Source of the DNA: an uncultured Clostridia bacterium
GTDB lineage: Bacteria; Bacillota; Clostridia; Oscillospirales; Oscillospiraceae
NCBI GenBank assembly: GCA_946625125.1
Contig: CAMOSU010000002.1
Location: 1-53,575 of the forward strand
Length of the DNA stretch: 53,575 nucleotides
Reading direction: 5' to 3'
The notes below the pieces were generated by a model. It did not search any database. It was not told where the DNA came from and was given only the letters and a program-made list of their open reading frames with translations. Numbering within the stretch: position 1 is the first letter of the stretch; each line of letters opens with the position of its first letter. Of the stretch, positions 8,267-15,834 are shown in pieces. A program made the position numbers and the translations under genes.

Positions 8267-9585
8267 AAACGCTCTATCTGGACTGCTCCATGGGAGCAGC
8301 GGGGGATATGATGACAGCGGCGCTGCTGGAGCTGCTGCCCGATCCCGCGGGTTTTACGGAAAAGCTCAACGCCCTAGGAATCCCCGGGGTGGAATATCGG
8401 GCGGAGCCCTCGGTGAAGTGCGGAATTAAGGGAACTCATATGCGGGTGACAGTGAACGGAGTGGAGGAGGAGCCGGGTTCAGAGGCCTCCTCCCCAGCGG
8501 AGGACCACAGCCAGCTCCACGGAGCGTCCCCCCGGCATGAACATACCCAAGAGCACCAGCATGAACATACCCATGAACATACCCATGAACATGAGCATTC
8601 ACACGAGCATGAGCACCATTCCGGGCATTCCCATCATCACCACAACGACCTGCACGGCGTCGAGCATCTGGTGCGGGAGCACATGAAGCTGCCGGAGGCG
8701 GTACAGAAGGACGTGCTGGCGGTTTATGGGCTGATTGCGGAGGCGGAAAGCAGGGTTCACGGCCTTCCGGTGGAGGAGATTCACTTTCATGAGGTGGGGA
8801 GTCTGGACGCCGTGGCGGATGTGACGGCGGTTTGTCTGCTGATGCGGGAGCTGGCCCCGGAGCAGGTGCTGGCCTCCCCGGTCCATGTGGGCTGCGGCCA
8901 GGTCCGCTGCGCCCATGGGATCATGCCCGTCCCCGCCCCGGCCACGGCAGAGCTTCTGAAGGGGATTCCCATCTACGGCGGCACCATCCGGGGAGAGCTC
9001 TGTACCCCCACAGGGGCGGCGCTGCTGCGGCATTTTGTCACAAGCTTTGGACCCATGCCCCCCATGCGGACCTATGCCGTGGGCTGCGGCATGGGCAAGA
9101 AGGACTTCCCCGCCGCCAACTGTCTCCGGGCTATGCTGGCAGACACCGAGGATTCCCGGGACCGGGTTCTGGAGCTGCGCTGCAACCTGGACGACATGAG
9201 CGGGGAGGATCTGGCCTTTGCCACCCAGACCCTGCTGGATGCGGGAGCGCTGGATGTCTGGACCTGCCCCATTGGCATGAAAAAGGGCCGTCCCGGGGTA
9301 ATGCTTTGTGTGTTATGTAAACCAGAGGAGCAGGCGGCCATGACCGCTCTGCTGTTCCGCTGCACCAGCACCCTGGGGGTTCGGGCCTGCGCCATGGAGC
9401 GCAGCATTCTGGATCGGCGCTCCGAGACCCTGGAGACGGAATACGGTCCCCTGCGCCGGAAGCTGGCCTCAGGCTGGGGCGTGGAGCGAAGCAAATACGA
9501 ATATGAGGATCTGGCCCGGATTGCCCGGGCGCGGCAGCTCAGCCCGGCGGAGCTGCGAAGCCGTCTGGATCGGGAATCTGAATAA
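8263..9585 (+). CDS. larC: LarC, nickel insertion enzyme (cyclometallase) with a His-rich insert
   Basis: 440 residues, an uninterrupted LarC; in Lactiplantibacillus plantarum the protein is instead made from larC1/larC2 by frameshifting. N-terminal YLDCSMGAAGDMM and C-terminal LRCNLDDMSGEDLAFA and KKGRPGVMLCVLC blocks are family hallmarks. Between about residues 85 and 130 lies a run dominated by His-Glu and His-Thr repeats with four consecutive histidines, a likely nickel-binding loop. LarC inserts Ni(II) into the dithio-pincer nucleotide in a CTP-dependent reaction. Sulfuration by LarE must be supplied from elsewhere in the genome. Confidence 0.95.
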   Translation: MKTLYLDCSMGAAGDMMTAALLELLPDPAGFTEKLNALGIPGVEYRAEPSVKCGIKGTHMRVTVNGVEEEPGSEASSPAEDHSQLHGASPRHEHTQEHQHEHTHEHTHEHEHSHEHEHHSGHSHHHHNDLHGVEHLVREHMKLPEAVQKDVLAVYGLIAEAESRVHGLPVEEIHFHEVGSLDAVADVTAVCLLMRELAPEQVLASPVHVGCGQVRCAHGIMPVPAPATAELLKGIPIYGGTIRGELCTPTGAALLRHFVTSFGPMPPMRTYAVGCGMGKKDFPAANCLRAMLADTEDSRDRVLELRCNLDDMSGEDLAFATQTLLDAGALDVWTCPIGMKKGRPGVMLCVLCKPEEQAAMTALLFRCTSTLGVRACAMERSILDRRSETLETEYGPLRRKLASGWGVERSKYEYEDLARIARARQLSPAELRSRLDRESE

Positions 9586-9615
9586 CGCAAGCCTGCCCTG
9601 CCCGCTTCCTGAATA

Positions 9616-9672
9616 ATTGTCAACTTTTTCTGTGTTTTTCTGGTTGACATTTCCTCTTCCTGGGTGTAGAAT
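9616..9672 (+). promoter_or_regulatory. BirA (biotin repressor) operator overlapping the bioY promoter
   Basis: ATTGTCAAC at 9616-9624 and GTTGACAT at 9643-9650 form an inverted repeat with an 18-base gap, the same geometry as known BirA operators (TTGTAAAC-N18-GTTTACA type). The right arm contains the -35 hexamer TTGACA (9644-9649), and TAGAAT at 9667-9672 is the -10 with 17-base spacing. Binding of biotinylated-holo BirA would therefore block RNA polymerase. That the regulator is BirA is inference from the site and from the gene it precedes. Confidence 0.8.
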
Positions 9673-9707
9673 ACCCCAGAGGAAAGCCAGAAAGGAAGCG
9701 ACTCACT

Positions 9708-10253
9708 TTGAACCACAAAAAGCTGCTGCGAATGACCACCTGCGCCATTTTCGCGGCCATTCTCTGCGTCCTGTCCCCCATCGTCATTCCCCTGGGAGGG
9801 CCGATTCCCTTTGCCATGCAGATTTTCGCCGTGATGCTCTGCGCCGTGACCCTGGACTGGGCCACCGCCCAGATCTCCGTGCTGGTGTATCTGCTGATTG
9901 GTCTGTTTCTGCCCCTGTTCTCCGGGGGCAACACCGGCCTTACCGCCATTCCCGGTCCCACGGGCGGGTATATCTGGTCCTATCTGCTGATGGTGCCGGT
10001 GATCCGGTTCTTCCGTCATATCCCTGTGGAAAAGCGCTGGGAAGAATACGCGCTGTCCCTTCTGGGCTGCGTGCTGGCCGTGGCTCTGTGTTATCTCTGC
10101 GGCACGGTACAGTTTTCCCTCCTCACCGGCCGGAGCTTCCGGGAAGCTCTGGGGGTCTGCGTGCTGCCCTTTGTGGGCTTTGACCTGGTGAAGGCCCTGG
10201 CCGCCACCCTGCTGGGGGTGGAGCTCAGCCACATTCTGAAAAAGATCCGATAA
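9708..10253 (+). CDS. bioY: BioY, substrate-binding subunit of an ECF biotin transporter
   Basis: 181 residues with about six membrane helices, normal BioY length. Family features include PLGGPIPFAMQ near residue 27 and the GPTGGYIWSY motif near residue 84. BioY captures biotin and works alone or with the shared EcfT-EcfA energising module, which is not in this window. The start codon is TTG at 9708, chosen because AAAGGAAG lies nine bases upstream and no in-frame ATG is suitably placed. A BirA-type operator covers its promoter, so repression by biotin is expected. Confidence 0.93.
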   Translation: MNHKKLLRMTTCAIFAAILCVLSPIVIPLGGPIPFAMQIFAVMLCAVTLDWATAQISVLVYLLIGLFLPLFSGGNTGLTAIPGPTGGYIWSYLLMVPVIRFFRHIPVEKRWEEYALSLLGCVLAVALCYLCGTVQFSLLTGRSFREALGVCVLPFVGFDLVKALAATLLGVELSHILKKIR

Positions 10254-10265
10254 ACGCATCTTTGG

Positions 10266-10294
10266 TTGACAGCACCTCGTTTCTGCGATACAAT
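10266..10294 (+). promoter_or_regulatory. Promoter of queH
   Basis: TTGACA at 10266-10271 and TACAAT at 10289-10294, spacer 17. The spacer and -10 sit inside a long inverted repeat described separately. Confidence 0.75.
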
Positions 10295-10315
10295 AAATCG
10301 CGGAAACGAGGTGCT
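10271..10315 (+). promoter_or_regulatory. Inverted repeat over the queH promoter and ribosome binding site
   Basis: AGCACCTCGTTTC (10271-10283) is the exact complement of 10303-10315. The pairing continues with TGCGAT (10284-10289) against ATCGCG (10297-10302), with one G-T pair, and a seven-base loop. The right arm contains the GAGGTG ribosome binding site of queH. In RNA read through from bioY the hairpin would form and hide that site and could also act as a terminator. RNA from the internal promoter would lack the left arm and stay open. Confidence 0.7.
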
Positions 10316-10321
10316 TGCTTT

Positions 10322-10867
10322 ATGAAAACCCTGCTGCATGTCTGCTGCGCCCCCTGTGCCAACATGTGCATCGACACCCTTCGCCAGGACGGGCAGGAAC
10401 TGACAGCCTACTGGTACAACCCCAACATTCATCCCTTTACGGAGTACCGCGCCCGCCGGAACTGCCTGCGGGAATACGCCGCCTCCATTGCCCTGCCCCT
10501 GGTGGAGCAGGACGACTACGGCCTGCGCCCCTTTGTCCGGGCGGTAGCGGAGGACATCGAAGGACGCTGCGTCAAGTGCTACGAGATGCGGCTCTTCGCC
10601 GCGGCAGAATACGCCGCCGAAAACGGCTTCGACAGCTTCAGCTCCAGCCTTTTTATCTCCCCCTATCAGAACCATGCGCTGCTGAAGGAGGTGGCGGAGC
10701 GGGCCGCCGATGAATACCACGTCCGCTTTCAATACCGGGACTTCCGCCCCCTGTTCCGGCAGGGCCAGGAGCGGGCCAGGGAGCTGGGCTTCTACATTCA
10801 AAAATACTGCGGCTGCGTGTTCTCCGAGCAGGAGCGCTATCTGAAGCCGTCGAAAATTCTCCGCTGA
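10322..10867 (+). CDS. queH: Epoxyqueuosine reductase QueH
   Basis: 181 residues of the DUF208/QueH family. Conserved cysteines are visible as HVCCAPC near residue 7, RCVKCYEMR near residue 82, and the YCGC motif near residue 162. QueH reduces epoxyqueuosine to queuosine in tRNA as the last step of queuosine synthesis, using an iron-sulfur cluster and a second metal; it replaces the cobalamin enzyme QueG. No other queuosine genes lie nearby. The ATG at 10322 is set by GAGGTG eight bases upstream. Confidence 0.93.
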   Translation: MKTLLHVCCAPCANMCIDTLRQDGQELTAYWYNPNIHPFTEYRARRNCLREYAASIALPLVEQDDYGLRPFVRAVAEDIEGRCVKCYEMRLFAAAEYAAENGFDSFSSSLFISPYQNHALLKEVAERAADEYHVRFQYRDFRPLFRQGQERARELGFYIQKYCGCVFSEQERYLKPSKILR

Positions 10868-10903
10868 TTCTGTGTCCGCCCCAGTACGGAAGGAGGAACC
10901 TGC

Positions 10904-11812
10904 ATGCCCCTGTTGATTTTGCGGGAGCCGGGCTGTCGGCCCCTGGACCCCGGTCTTCCGGCGGACAGCGCCGCAGCCTACTACAGCGCCGCTCTGACCC
11001 AGGCCGCGGAATCCTGCCGGGATGCTATCATTCTTCCCCTGTTCCCTCTGCCAGAGGGGCAGGAGGAGTCCGTCCACCGGGCCTTGCAGGCCCTGGAGCC
11101 CTTCCTGGAAGCCCAGGATATGAATCTGATTCTGACGGTACCCCGGGAGGGCGTTCTCCCCCCGCCGGGACCGAGATTTGCCCGGCTCAGGGCCTATCTG
11201 GACCGCCGCCTGCCTCCATGGGGCGCCTGCCCCGGCGCCGCCTCTCTGTCCGCCCCCGCCTCGGGCTCGGCCAATGGCCCTCCGGCGGCGAAGTCCTCCC
11301 CCCGCGGGCTCTTCAAAAAAAGGCCCAAGGCCTCGAAAACCCCGGAGCGCCCCGAGGGGGGAACTCCTGTTTCCCTCCGGGAAAGCGCCCTGGACGCCGA
11401 GACCTTTGGGGCCGTCCCCTATGCGCAGGAATCGCCTCTGTCCCTGGAGCAGCGCCTGCGCTGCCTGGACGAGAGCTTCTCCCAAATGCTGCTGCGGAAA
11501 ATCGACGAAAAGGGCATGAAGGACGCGGAATGCTATCGGCGGGCCAACGTAGACCGGAAGCTCTTCTCCAAGATTCGCTCCGATCCCCACTACCGTCCCT
11601 CCAAGCCCACGGCGCTGGCCTTTGCCATCGCCCTGGAGCTGCCCCTGGAGGAGACCCGGGAGCTGCTGATGAAGGCGGGCTTCGCCCTGTCCCACAGCAG
11701 CAAGTTCGATGTAATCATCGAATACTTCATCGCCCAGGGGAATTACAATATTTTTGAAATCAACGAGGCCCTTTTCGCCTTCGACCAAGCGCTCTTAGGC
11801 GCCTGTCCGTAG
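10904..11812 (+). CDS. Eroded macrodomain-like protein with C-terminal helix-turn-helix domain
   Basis: 302 residues. Residues about 185-300 match the C-terminal domain usually attached to clostridial macrodomain proteins: [52 protein letters not shown] and [13 protein letters not shown], an XRE-like DNA-binding fold. Residues 1-100 look like the remains of a macrodomain: an MPLLILRE start, then the end-of-domain strand/helix pair around ILPLFP and [13 protein letters not shown]. The ADP-ribose-binding Asn-rich part is missing. Residues 100-180 are a low-complexity Pro/Ser linker. The start has GGAAGGAGG upstream. ADP-ribose hydrolysis is unlikely; the HTH part could be regulatory. Confidence 0.65.
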   Translation: MPLLILREPGCRPLDPGLPADSAAAYYSAALTQAAESCRDAIILPLFPLPEGQEESVHRALQALEPFLEAQDMNLILTVPREGVLPPPGPRFARLRAYLDRRLPPWGACPGAASLSAPASGSANGPPAAKSSPRGLFKKRPKASKTPERPEGGTPVSLRESALDAETFGAVPYAQESPLSLEQRLRCLDESFSQMLLRKIDEKGMKDAECYRRANVDRKLFSKIRSDPHYRPSKPTALAFAIALELPLEETRELLMKAGFALSHSSKFDVIIEYFIAQGNYNIFEINEALFAFDQALLGACP

Positions 11813-12215
11813 GGGACGGGGGAATACGGATGCTTCGCTTCGCTCAGAATGACAAAAACGATACGTTCCCGCCGTAGGGGCGCACAGTGTGCGCCCGCTC
11901 CGCCCCGCACGAAATGAAATAAACGTGAAAGGACGGGGGAATACGGATTCTTCGCTTCGCTCAGAATGACAAAAACGATACGCTTCCGCCGTAGGGGCGC
12001 ACAGTGTGCGCCCGTTCCGCCCGCACCTCCGCCCCGCACGAAATGAAATTAACGGGAAAGGACGGGGATTACGGATTCTTCGCTTCGCTCAGAATGACAA
12101 AATCGATACGTTCCCGCCTGTAGGGACGGTCATTGGCCGCCCGCGGCGCACGACTGCCACGGGCGGCCCCCTAAAGGGAATTGCTTCGTGTCGCATGGCC
12201 GCCATTTCCCCGCCA
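11813..12215. repeat. Modular palindromic repeat island, GTGCGCCC-core cassettes (reverse orientation)
   Basis: Three copies of an ACGGATTCTTCGCTTCGCTC-type block (11826, 11942 and 12072; the first has GCTTCG in place of the TTC variant) alternate with the palindrome GGGCGCACAGTGTGCGCCC (about 11879 and 11995) and a GAAATGAAAT-AACG-GAAAGGACGGGG spacer. A different core follows at 12120-12170: GGGACGGTCATTGGCCGCCC and then a GGGCGGCCCC arm. The CATTCTGAG block runs opposite to its orientation at 4 kb and 15 kb. No gene seen. Confidence 0.88.
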
Positions 12216-12252
12216 GTCGGCGTACTATTTTTTCTCATTCCCCCGAATTCCC

Positions 12253-12282
12253 TTGCATTTTTCCCAAATCCTGTGATACAAT
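12253..12282 (+). promoter_or_regulatory. Promoter of the leader RNA/LRR surface protein
   Basis: TTGCAT at 12253-12258, 18-base spacer, TACAAT at 12277-12282. Transcription would begin near 12290, about 200 bases before the start codon. Confidence 0.65.
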
Positions 12283-12289
12283 CATTCTG

Positions 12290-12452
12290 CCGCACAACAT
12301 GTTTTATAAACCACAAGTCTGAGTGTTTTTGCTTCACGGCAAAAACGCAGGCTCTGTTTCTCGTGCTTGTGGTTTGCATGGAGAGTTGTGTGGCAGCAAT
12401 GGGAGCCCGCGTTTTTCGCGCATGGTCCCTTGCGGCCATGCGCTTTTTGTTT
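12290..12452 (+). ncRNA. Structured leader RNA ending in an intrinsic terminator, class not recognised
   Basis: Seen in sequence: a perfect 10-bp closing stem AAACCACAAG (12308-12317) with CTTGTGGTTT (12366-12375); inside it a hairpin 12323-12332/12339-12348 with a six-base loop; GGCTC at 12350-12354, which can pair with GAGCC at 12403-12407 outside the closing stem, making a pseudoknot; and a terminator stem 12418-12427/12434-12443 followed by TTTTTGTTT. This is the layout of a riboswitch, attenuator or stand-alone small RNA. It does not match c-di-GMP, T-box, cobalamin or other aptamer cores I can recall. The next gene is the LRR/SLH protein. Confidence 0.55.
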
Positions 12453-12496
12453 CCCGAATCGCGCATGGACATCATCATTGAAAGGAGTCCTGGGAA

Positions 12497-15169
12497 ATGA
12501 AAGAAAGCATCACAAAAGCCATCCTTCCCTCCGCAAGACGGGTCCTGTCCCTCCTTCTGGTCCTGGCCCTGCTCTGCACCGTCCTCCCCCGGGTCAGCCC
12601 CCTCGCCCGTGCCGAGGATGATCCCGTCTACTCCGGCGCCTGCGGCGACAATCTCACCTGGAGCTTCAACCCCGAAACCGGCCTTCTCGCCATTGAGGGC
12701 AGCGGCAGAATGGAAGACTATTATCAATCCTCTGCTCCATGGCAATCGTACTGCCAGCAGATCACAGCCCTTTCCCTGCCGGATGGGCTGACCGGCATCG
12801 GCAGATCCGCATTCCGCGGCTGCACCGGGCTGACGTCCCTCAGCTTCCCGGAGGGGCTGACCAGCATCGGCGATTACGCATTCCAAGGCTGCACCGGACT
12901 GACGTCCCTCAGCTTTCCGGAGGGACTGACCAGCATCGGCTGGTACGCATTCCAAGGCTGCACTGGCCTGACGTCCCTCAGCTTCCCGGAGGGGCTGACC
13001 AGCATCGGCTGGTACGCATTCCAAGGCTGCACCGGCCTGACAACCCTCAGTTTCCCGGAGGGGCTGACCGACATCGGCGACTCCGCATTCTACGGCTGCA
13101 CCGGCCTGACGTCCCTCAGCTTCCCGGAGGGACTAACCTACATAGGCGGCTCCGCATTCTCCGGCTGCACCGGCCTGACAACCCTCAGCTTCCCGGAGGG
13201 ACTGACCATCATCTTCAACGGCGCATTCTACGGCTGTACCGGTCTGACGTCCCTCAGCTTCCCGGAGGGACTGACCTACATAGGCGACTCCGCATTCCAA
13301 GGCTGCACTGGGCTGACGTCCCTCAGCTTCCCGGAGAGACTGACCAGCATCCGCAGCGATGCATTCTCCGGCTGCACCGGGCTGACGTCCCTCAGCTTCC
13401 CGGAGGGGCTGACCAGCATCAGCGACTCCGCATTCCGTAGCTGCACCGGCCTGACGTCCCTCAGCTTCCCGGAGGGGCTGACCAGCATCGGCATCTCCGC
13501 ATTCCGCGACTGCACTGGCCTGACGTCCCTCAGCTTCCCGGAGGGGCTGACCAGCATAGGCAACTATGCATTCTGCGGCTGTACCGGTCTGACGTCCCTC
13601 AGCTTCCCGGAGGGGCTGACCAGCATCGGCGACTCCGCATTCTACGGCTGCACCGGACTGACGTCCCTCAGCTTCCCGGAGGGGCTGTCCAGCATCGGCA
13701 GCTCCGCATTCTACGGCTGCAACAATTTGACAGTCGTAGAGATAAAGAGCTTTGGCTGCTCCATCTACGCAAATAGCAACACCCTCGGTGTTCCGGGGAC
13801 TACCACCATCTATGGGTATGCAGAATCCACTGCCCAAACCTACGCGGAGCAATACGGCTACAGCTTTGTCTCGCTGGGCGGCTTTGAGCTTTCCGGTGAA
13901 TGCGGCGCAAATGGTGACAATCTGCTTTGGACACTGAACACGGAAACCGGCCTGCTGACCATCACCGGAGCCGGAGAGATGAAAAACTATTCTTCTTACA
14001 GCGCCCTTGCGCCTTGGTATTCGTACTGCACGGCTGTCAGCACAGTCGATTTCCCGGAGGGGCTGACCAGCATCGGCAACTGGGCATTCTACGGCTGCAA
14101 AGGGCTGACGTCCCTCAGCTTCCCGGAGGGGCTGACCAGCATCGGCAACGCCGCATTCCGCGGCTGCACCGGACTGACGTCCCTCAGCTTCCCGGAGGGG
14201 CTGACCAACATCAGCTGGTACGCATTCCAAGGCTGCACCGGGCTGACGTCCCTCAGCTTCCCGGAGGGGCTGACCAGCATCGGCAACGCCGCATTCCGCG
14301 GCTGCACCGGACTGCAGTCTGTAACCATGCCACGCTCTCTTGCCGTTCTTGGCTACAATGCCTATCAAGACTGTACCGCATTGAGCACCGTAATCGTAAG
14401 AAACCCGGATTGTCTGGTGGAGGAACAGAGAACGTACAATGATTCCTCCGCTGAAGACCTGAAGCCGACGTCTGATTCTTTGGGAGTTCCTGAATCTACG
14501 GTGGTTTACGGCAGGCACAGCCCCGAAAAGGAAAACGCAGATCGGGAAGTGTATCATGAATGGGGTTATACCGTATATTGTCGCTATGCAGAGAACTATG
14601 CCAAGGTTTATGGCTATACCTTCTACCCCACGAATGCCTTCTCGGATGTAACGGAGGGGCAGTGGTATGAGATCCCTGTGGCCTGGGCGGTGGGAAAAGG
14701 CATCACCGCCGGGACGGGAGAAGGGATCTTCTCTCCCAACCTGGAGTGTACCCGGGAGCAGGTGGCCACCTTCCTCTGGGCGGCCTACGGCAGAGAAAGC
14801 CCCAGCGGGCAGTCCAGTCCCTTCCGGGACGTGAAGCCGGGGGACTGGTTCTACACCCCGGTGCTCTGGGCCTCGGAGCGGGGAATCAGCTCCGGCACAG
14901 GGAACGGGTACTTCGGCGTGGGGACCAATTGCAGCCGGGCGCAGGTGGTGACCTTCCTCTGGGCGGCGGCGGGAAAGCCCGAGCCGGAAACCCAGACCAA
15001 TCCCTTCACGGACGTAGCGGAGGACGCCTACTACCGCAAGGCGGTGCTCTGGGCCGTTGAAAAGGGCATCACCGGCGGCACCGGCGCGGGACGCTTCAGC
15101 CCCGACATGGTATGCACCCGCGCCCAGGTGGTCACCTTCCTCTACGCGGCCCTGGAGAAAAACAAATAA
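12497..15169 (+). CDS. Large secreted leucine-rich-repeat (BspA type) protein with three SLH domains
   Basis: 890 residues. A Sec signal peptide spans about 1-40, ending ARAED. A short beta domain with YSGACGDNLTWSF precedes 14 LRR_5 units of 23 residues (98-419); a second copy of that domain (ELSGECGANGDNLLWTL) precedes five more units (523-637). Each unit reads L-T-S-I-x-x-x-A-F-x-G-C-T-G-L-T-S-L-S-F-P-E-G. Three S-layer homology domains (about 713-890) start with FSDVTEGQWYEIPVAWAVGKG and anchor the protein to pyruvylated secondary wall polymer. LRR_5 proteins of gut bacteria often bind host or bacterial ligands; the ligand here is unknown. GAAAGGAG precedes the ATG. Confidence 0.92.
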   Translation: MKESITKAILPSARRVLSLLLVLALLCTVLPRVSPLARAEDDPVYSGACGDNLTWSFNPETGLLAIEGSGRMEDYYQSSAPWQSYCQQITALSLPDGLTGIGRSAFRGCTGLTSLSFPEGLTSIGDYAFQGCTGLTSLSFPEGLTSIGWYAFQGCTGLTSLSFPEGLTSIGWYAFQGCTGLTTLSFPEGLTDIGDSAFYGCTGLTSLSFPEGLTYIGGSAFSGCTGLTTLSFPEGLTIIFNGAFYGCTGLTSLSFPEGLTYIGDSAFQGCTGLTSLSFPERLTSIRSDAFSGCTGLTSLSFPEGLTSISDSAFRSCTGLTSLSFPEGLTSIGISAFRDCTGLTSLSFPEGLTSIGNYAFCGCTGLTSLSFPEGLTSIGDSAFYGCTGLTSLSFPEGLSSIGSSAFYGCNNLTVVEIKSFGCSIYANSNTLGVPGTTTIYGYAESTAQTYAEQYGYSFVSLGGFELSGECGANGDNLLWTLNTETGLLTITGAGEMKNYSSYSALAPWYSYCTAVSTVDFPEGLTSIGNWAFYGCKGLTSLSFPEGLTSIGNAAFRGCTGLTSLSFPEGLTNISWYAFQGCTGLTSLSFPEGLTSIGNAAFRGCTGLQSVTMPRSLAVLGYNAYQDCTALSTVIVRNPDCLVEEQRTYNDSSAEDLKPTSDSLGVPESTVVYGRHSPEKENADREVYHEWGYTVYCRYAENYAKVYGYTFYPTNAFSDVTEGQWYEIPVAWAVGKGITAGTGEGIFSPNLECTREQVATFLWAAYGRESPSGQSSPFRDVKPGDWFYTPVLWASERGISSGTGNGYFGVGTNCSRAQVVTFLWAAAGKPEPETQTNPFTDVAEDAYYRKAVLWAVEKGITGGTGAGRFSPDMVCTRAQVVTFLYAALEKNK
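12788..13753 (+). repeat. 14 tandem 69-bp repeats inside the LRR gene
   Basis: Units of 69 bases with near-identical scaffold codons and variable codons clustered at the IGDY/IGWY/IFNG/IRSD position and the residue before GC. Such DNA is prone to slippage and unequal recombination, so copy number may vary between strains and be collapsed by short-read assembly. Confidence 0.9.
14063..14407 (+). repeat. Second block of five 69-bp LRR repeats
   Basis: Same 69-base unit as the first block, separated from it by a repeat of the non-LRR domain. Units 2 and 4 encode the same IGNAAFRGCTG version, pointing to recent duplication. The last unit has decayed from the consensus. Confidence 0.85.
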
Positions 15170-15227
15170 ACGCCCACAGCAAACAAAGGAATCGCGCGCA
15201 GCAAACACAGGAATCGAACACAGCAAG

Positions 15228-15765
15228 AACGGGAAAGGCCGGATTCGGTCTTTCCCGTTTATTTCATTTCGTGCGGGGCAGAGGCGCGGGCGGAGCGGGC
15301 GCACACTGTGCGCCCCTACGGCGGAAGCGTATCGTTTTTGTCATTCTGAGCGCAGCGAAGAATCCGTAACCCCCGTCCTTTCCCGTTTATTTCATTTCGT
15401 GCGGGGCGGAGGCGCGGGCGGAGCGGGCGCACACTGTGCGCCCCTACGGCGGAAGCGTATCGTTTTTGTCATTCTGAGCGCAGCGAAGAATCCGTAATCC
15501 CCGTCCCCTACGGGCGAAGCGGACGGGACGCGGCGGACGGCAAAGTGCCGTCCCTACGGGCGGGAACGTACCGTTTCTGTCATTCTGAGCGCAGCGAAGA
15601 ATCCGTAACCCCCGTCCTTTCCCGTTTATTTCATTTCGTGCGGGGCGGAGGCGCGGGCGGAGCGGGCGCACACTGTGCGCCCCTACGGCGGAAGCGTATC
15701 GTTTTTGTCATTCTGAGCGGAGCGAAGAATCCGTAACCCCCGTCCCCTGCGGGCGGGGTGGGGCT
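15228..15765. repeat. Modular palindromic repeat island, GTGCGCCC-core cassettes (forward orientation)
   Basis: About four composites. Each holds TTTCCCGTTTATTTCATTTC, GTGCGGGGC, the palindrome GGGCGCACACTGTGCGCCCC followed by TACGGCGG, and the CATTCTGAGCGCAGCGAAGA block. One composite, at about 15530-15565, carries the alternative core GGACGGCAAAGTGCCGTCC in the same flanks, a direct example of core exchange. This island and the one at 11.8 kb flank the LRR gene in opposite orientations. No gene is seen between 15170 and 15905. Confidence 0.9.
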
Positions 15766-15834
15766 TGGGAGGTCTCTGGCCTGCGTTTTCCCTCAAAAAA
15801 TCAAAAATGTCGCCTGGCAGGCGACCAAGGACGG

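Noticed and set aside
12290-12452. c-di-GMP, cobalamin or T-box riboswitch before the LRR gene
   Set aside because: None of their conserved core strings is present; only the terminator layout is shared.
12788-13753. Possible CRISPR array from regular 69-bp periodicity
   Set aside because: The repeats are in frame, encode LRR_5 units, and lack conserved repeat with unrelated spacers.
12788-14407. Diversity-generating retroelement acting on the LRR repeats
   Set aside because: No reverse transcriptase, template repeat or adenine-biased changes are visible in the window.
13133-15304. Long open frame on the minus strand across the LRR gene
   Set aside because: It mirrors the codon pattern of the plus-strand repeats, has no ribosome binding site, and runs into the intergenic repeat island.
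15240-15740. Short open frames with SERSEE/VILSAAKNP-like peptides
   Set aside because: They are translations of the CATTCTGAG repeat block in several frames and occur at all islands.
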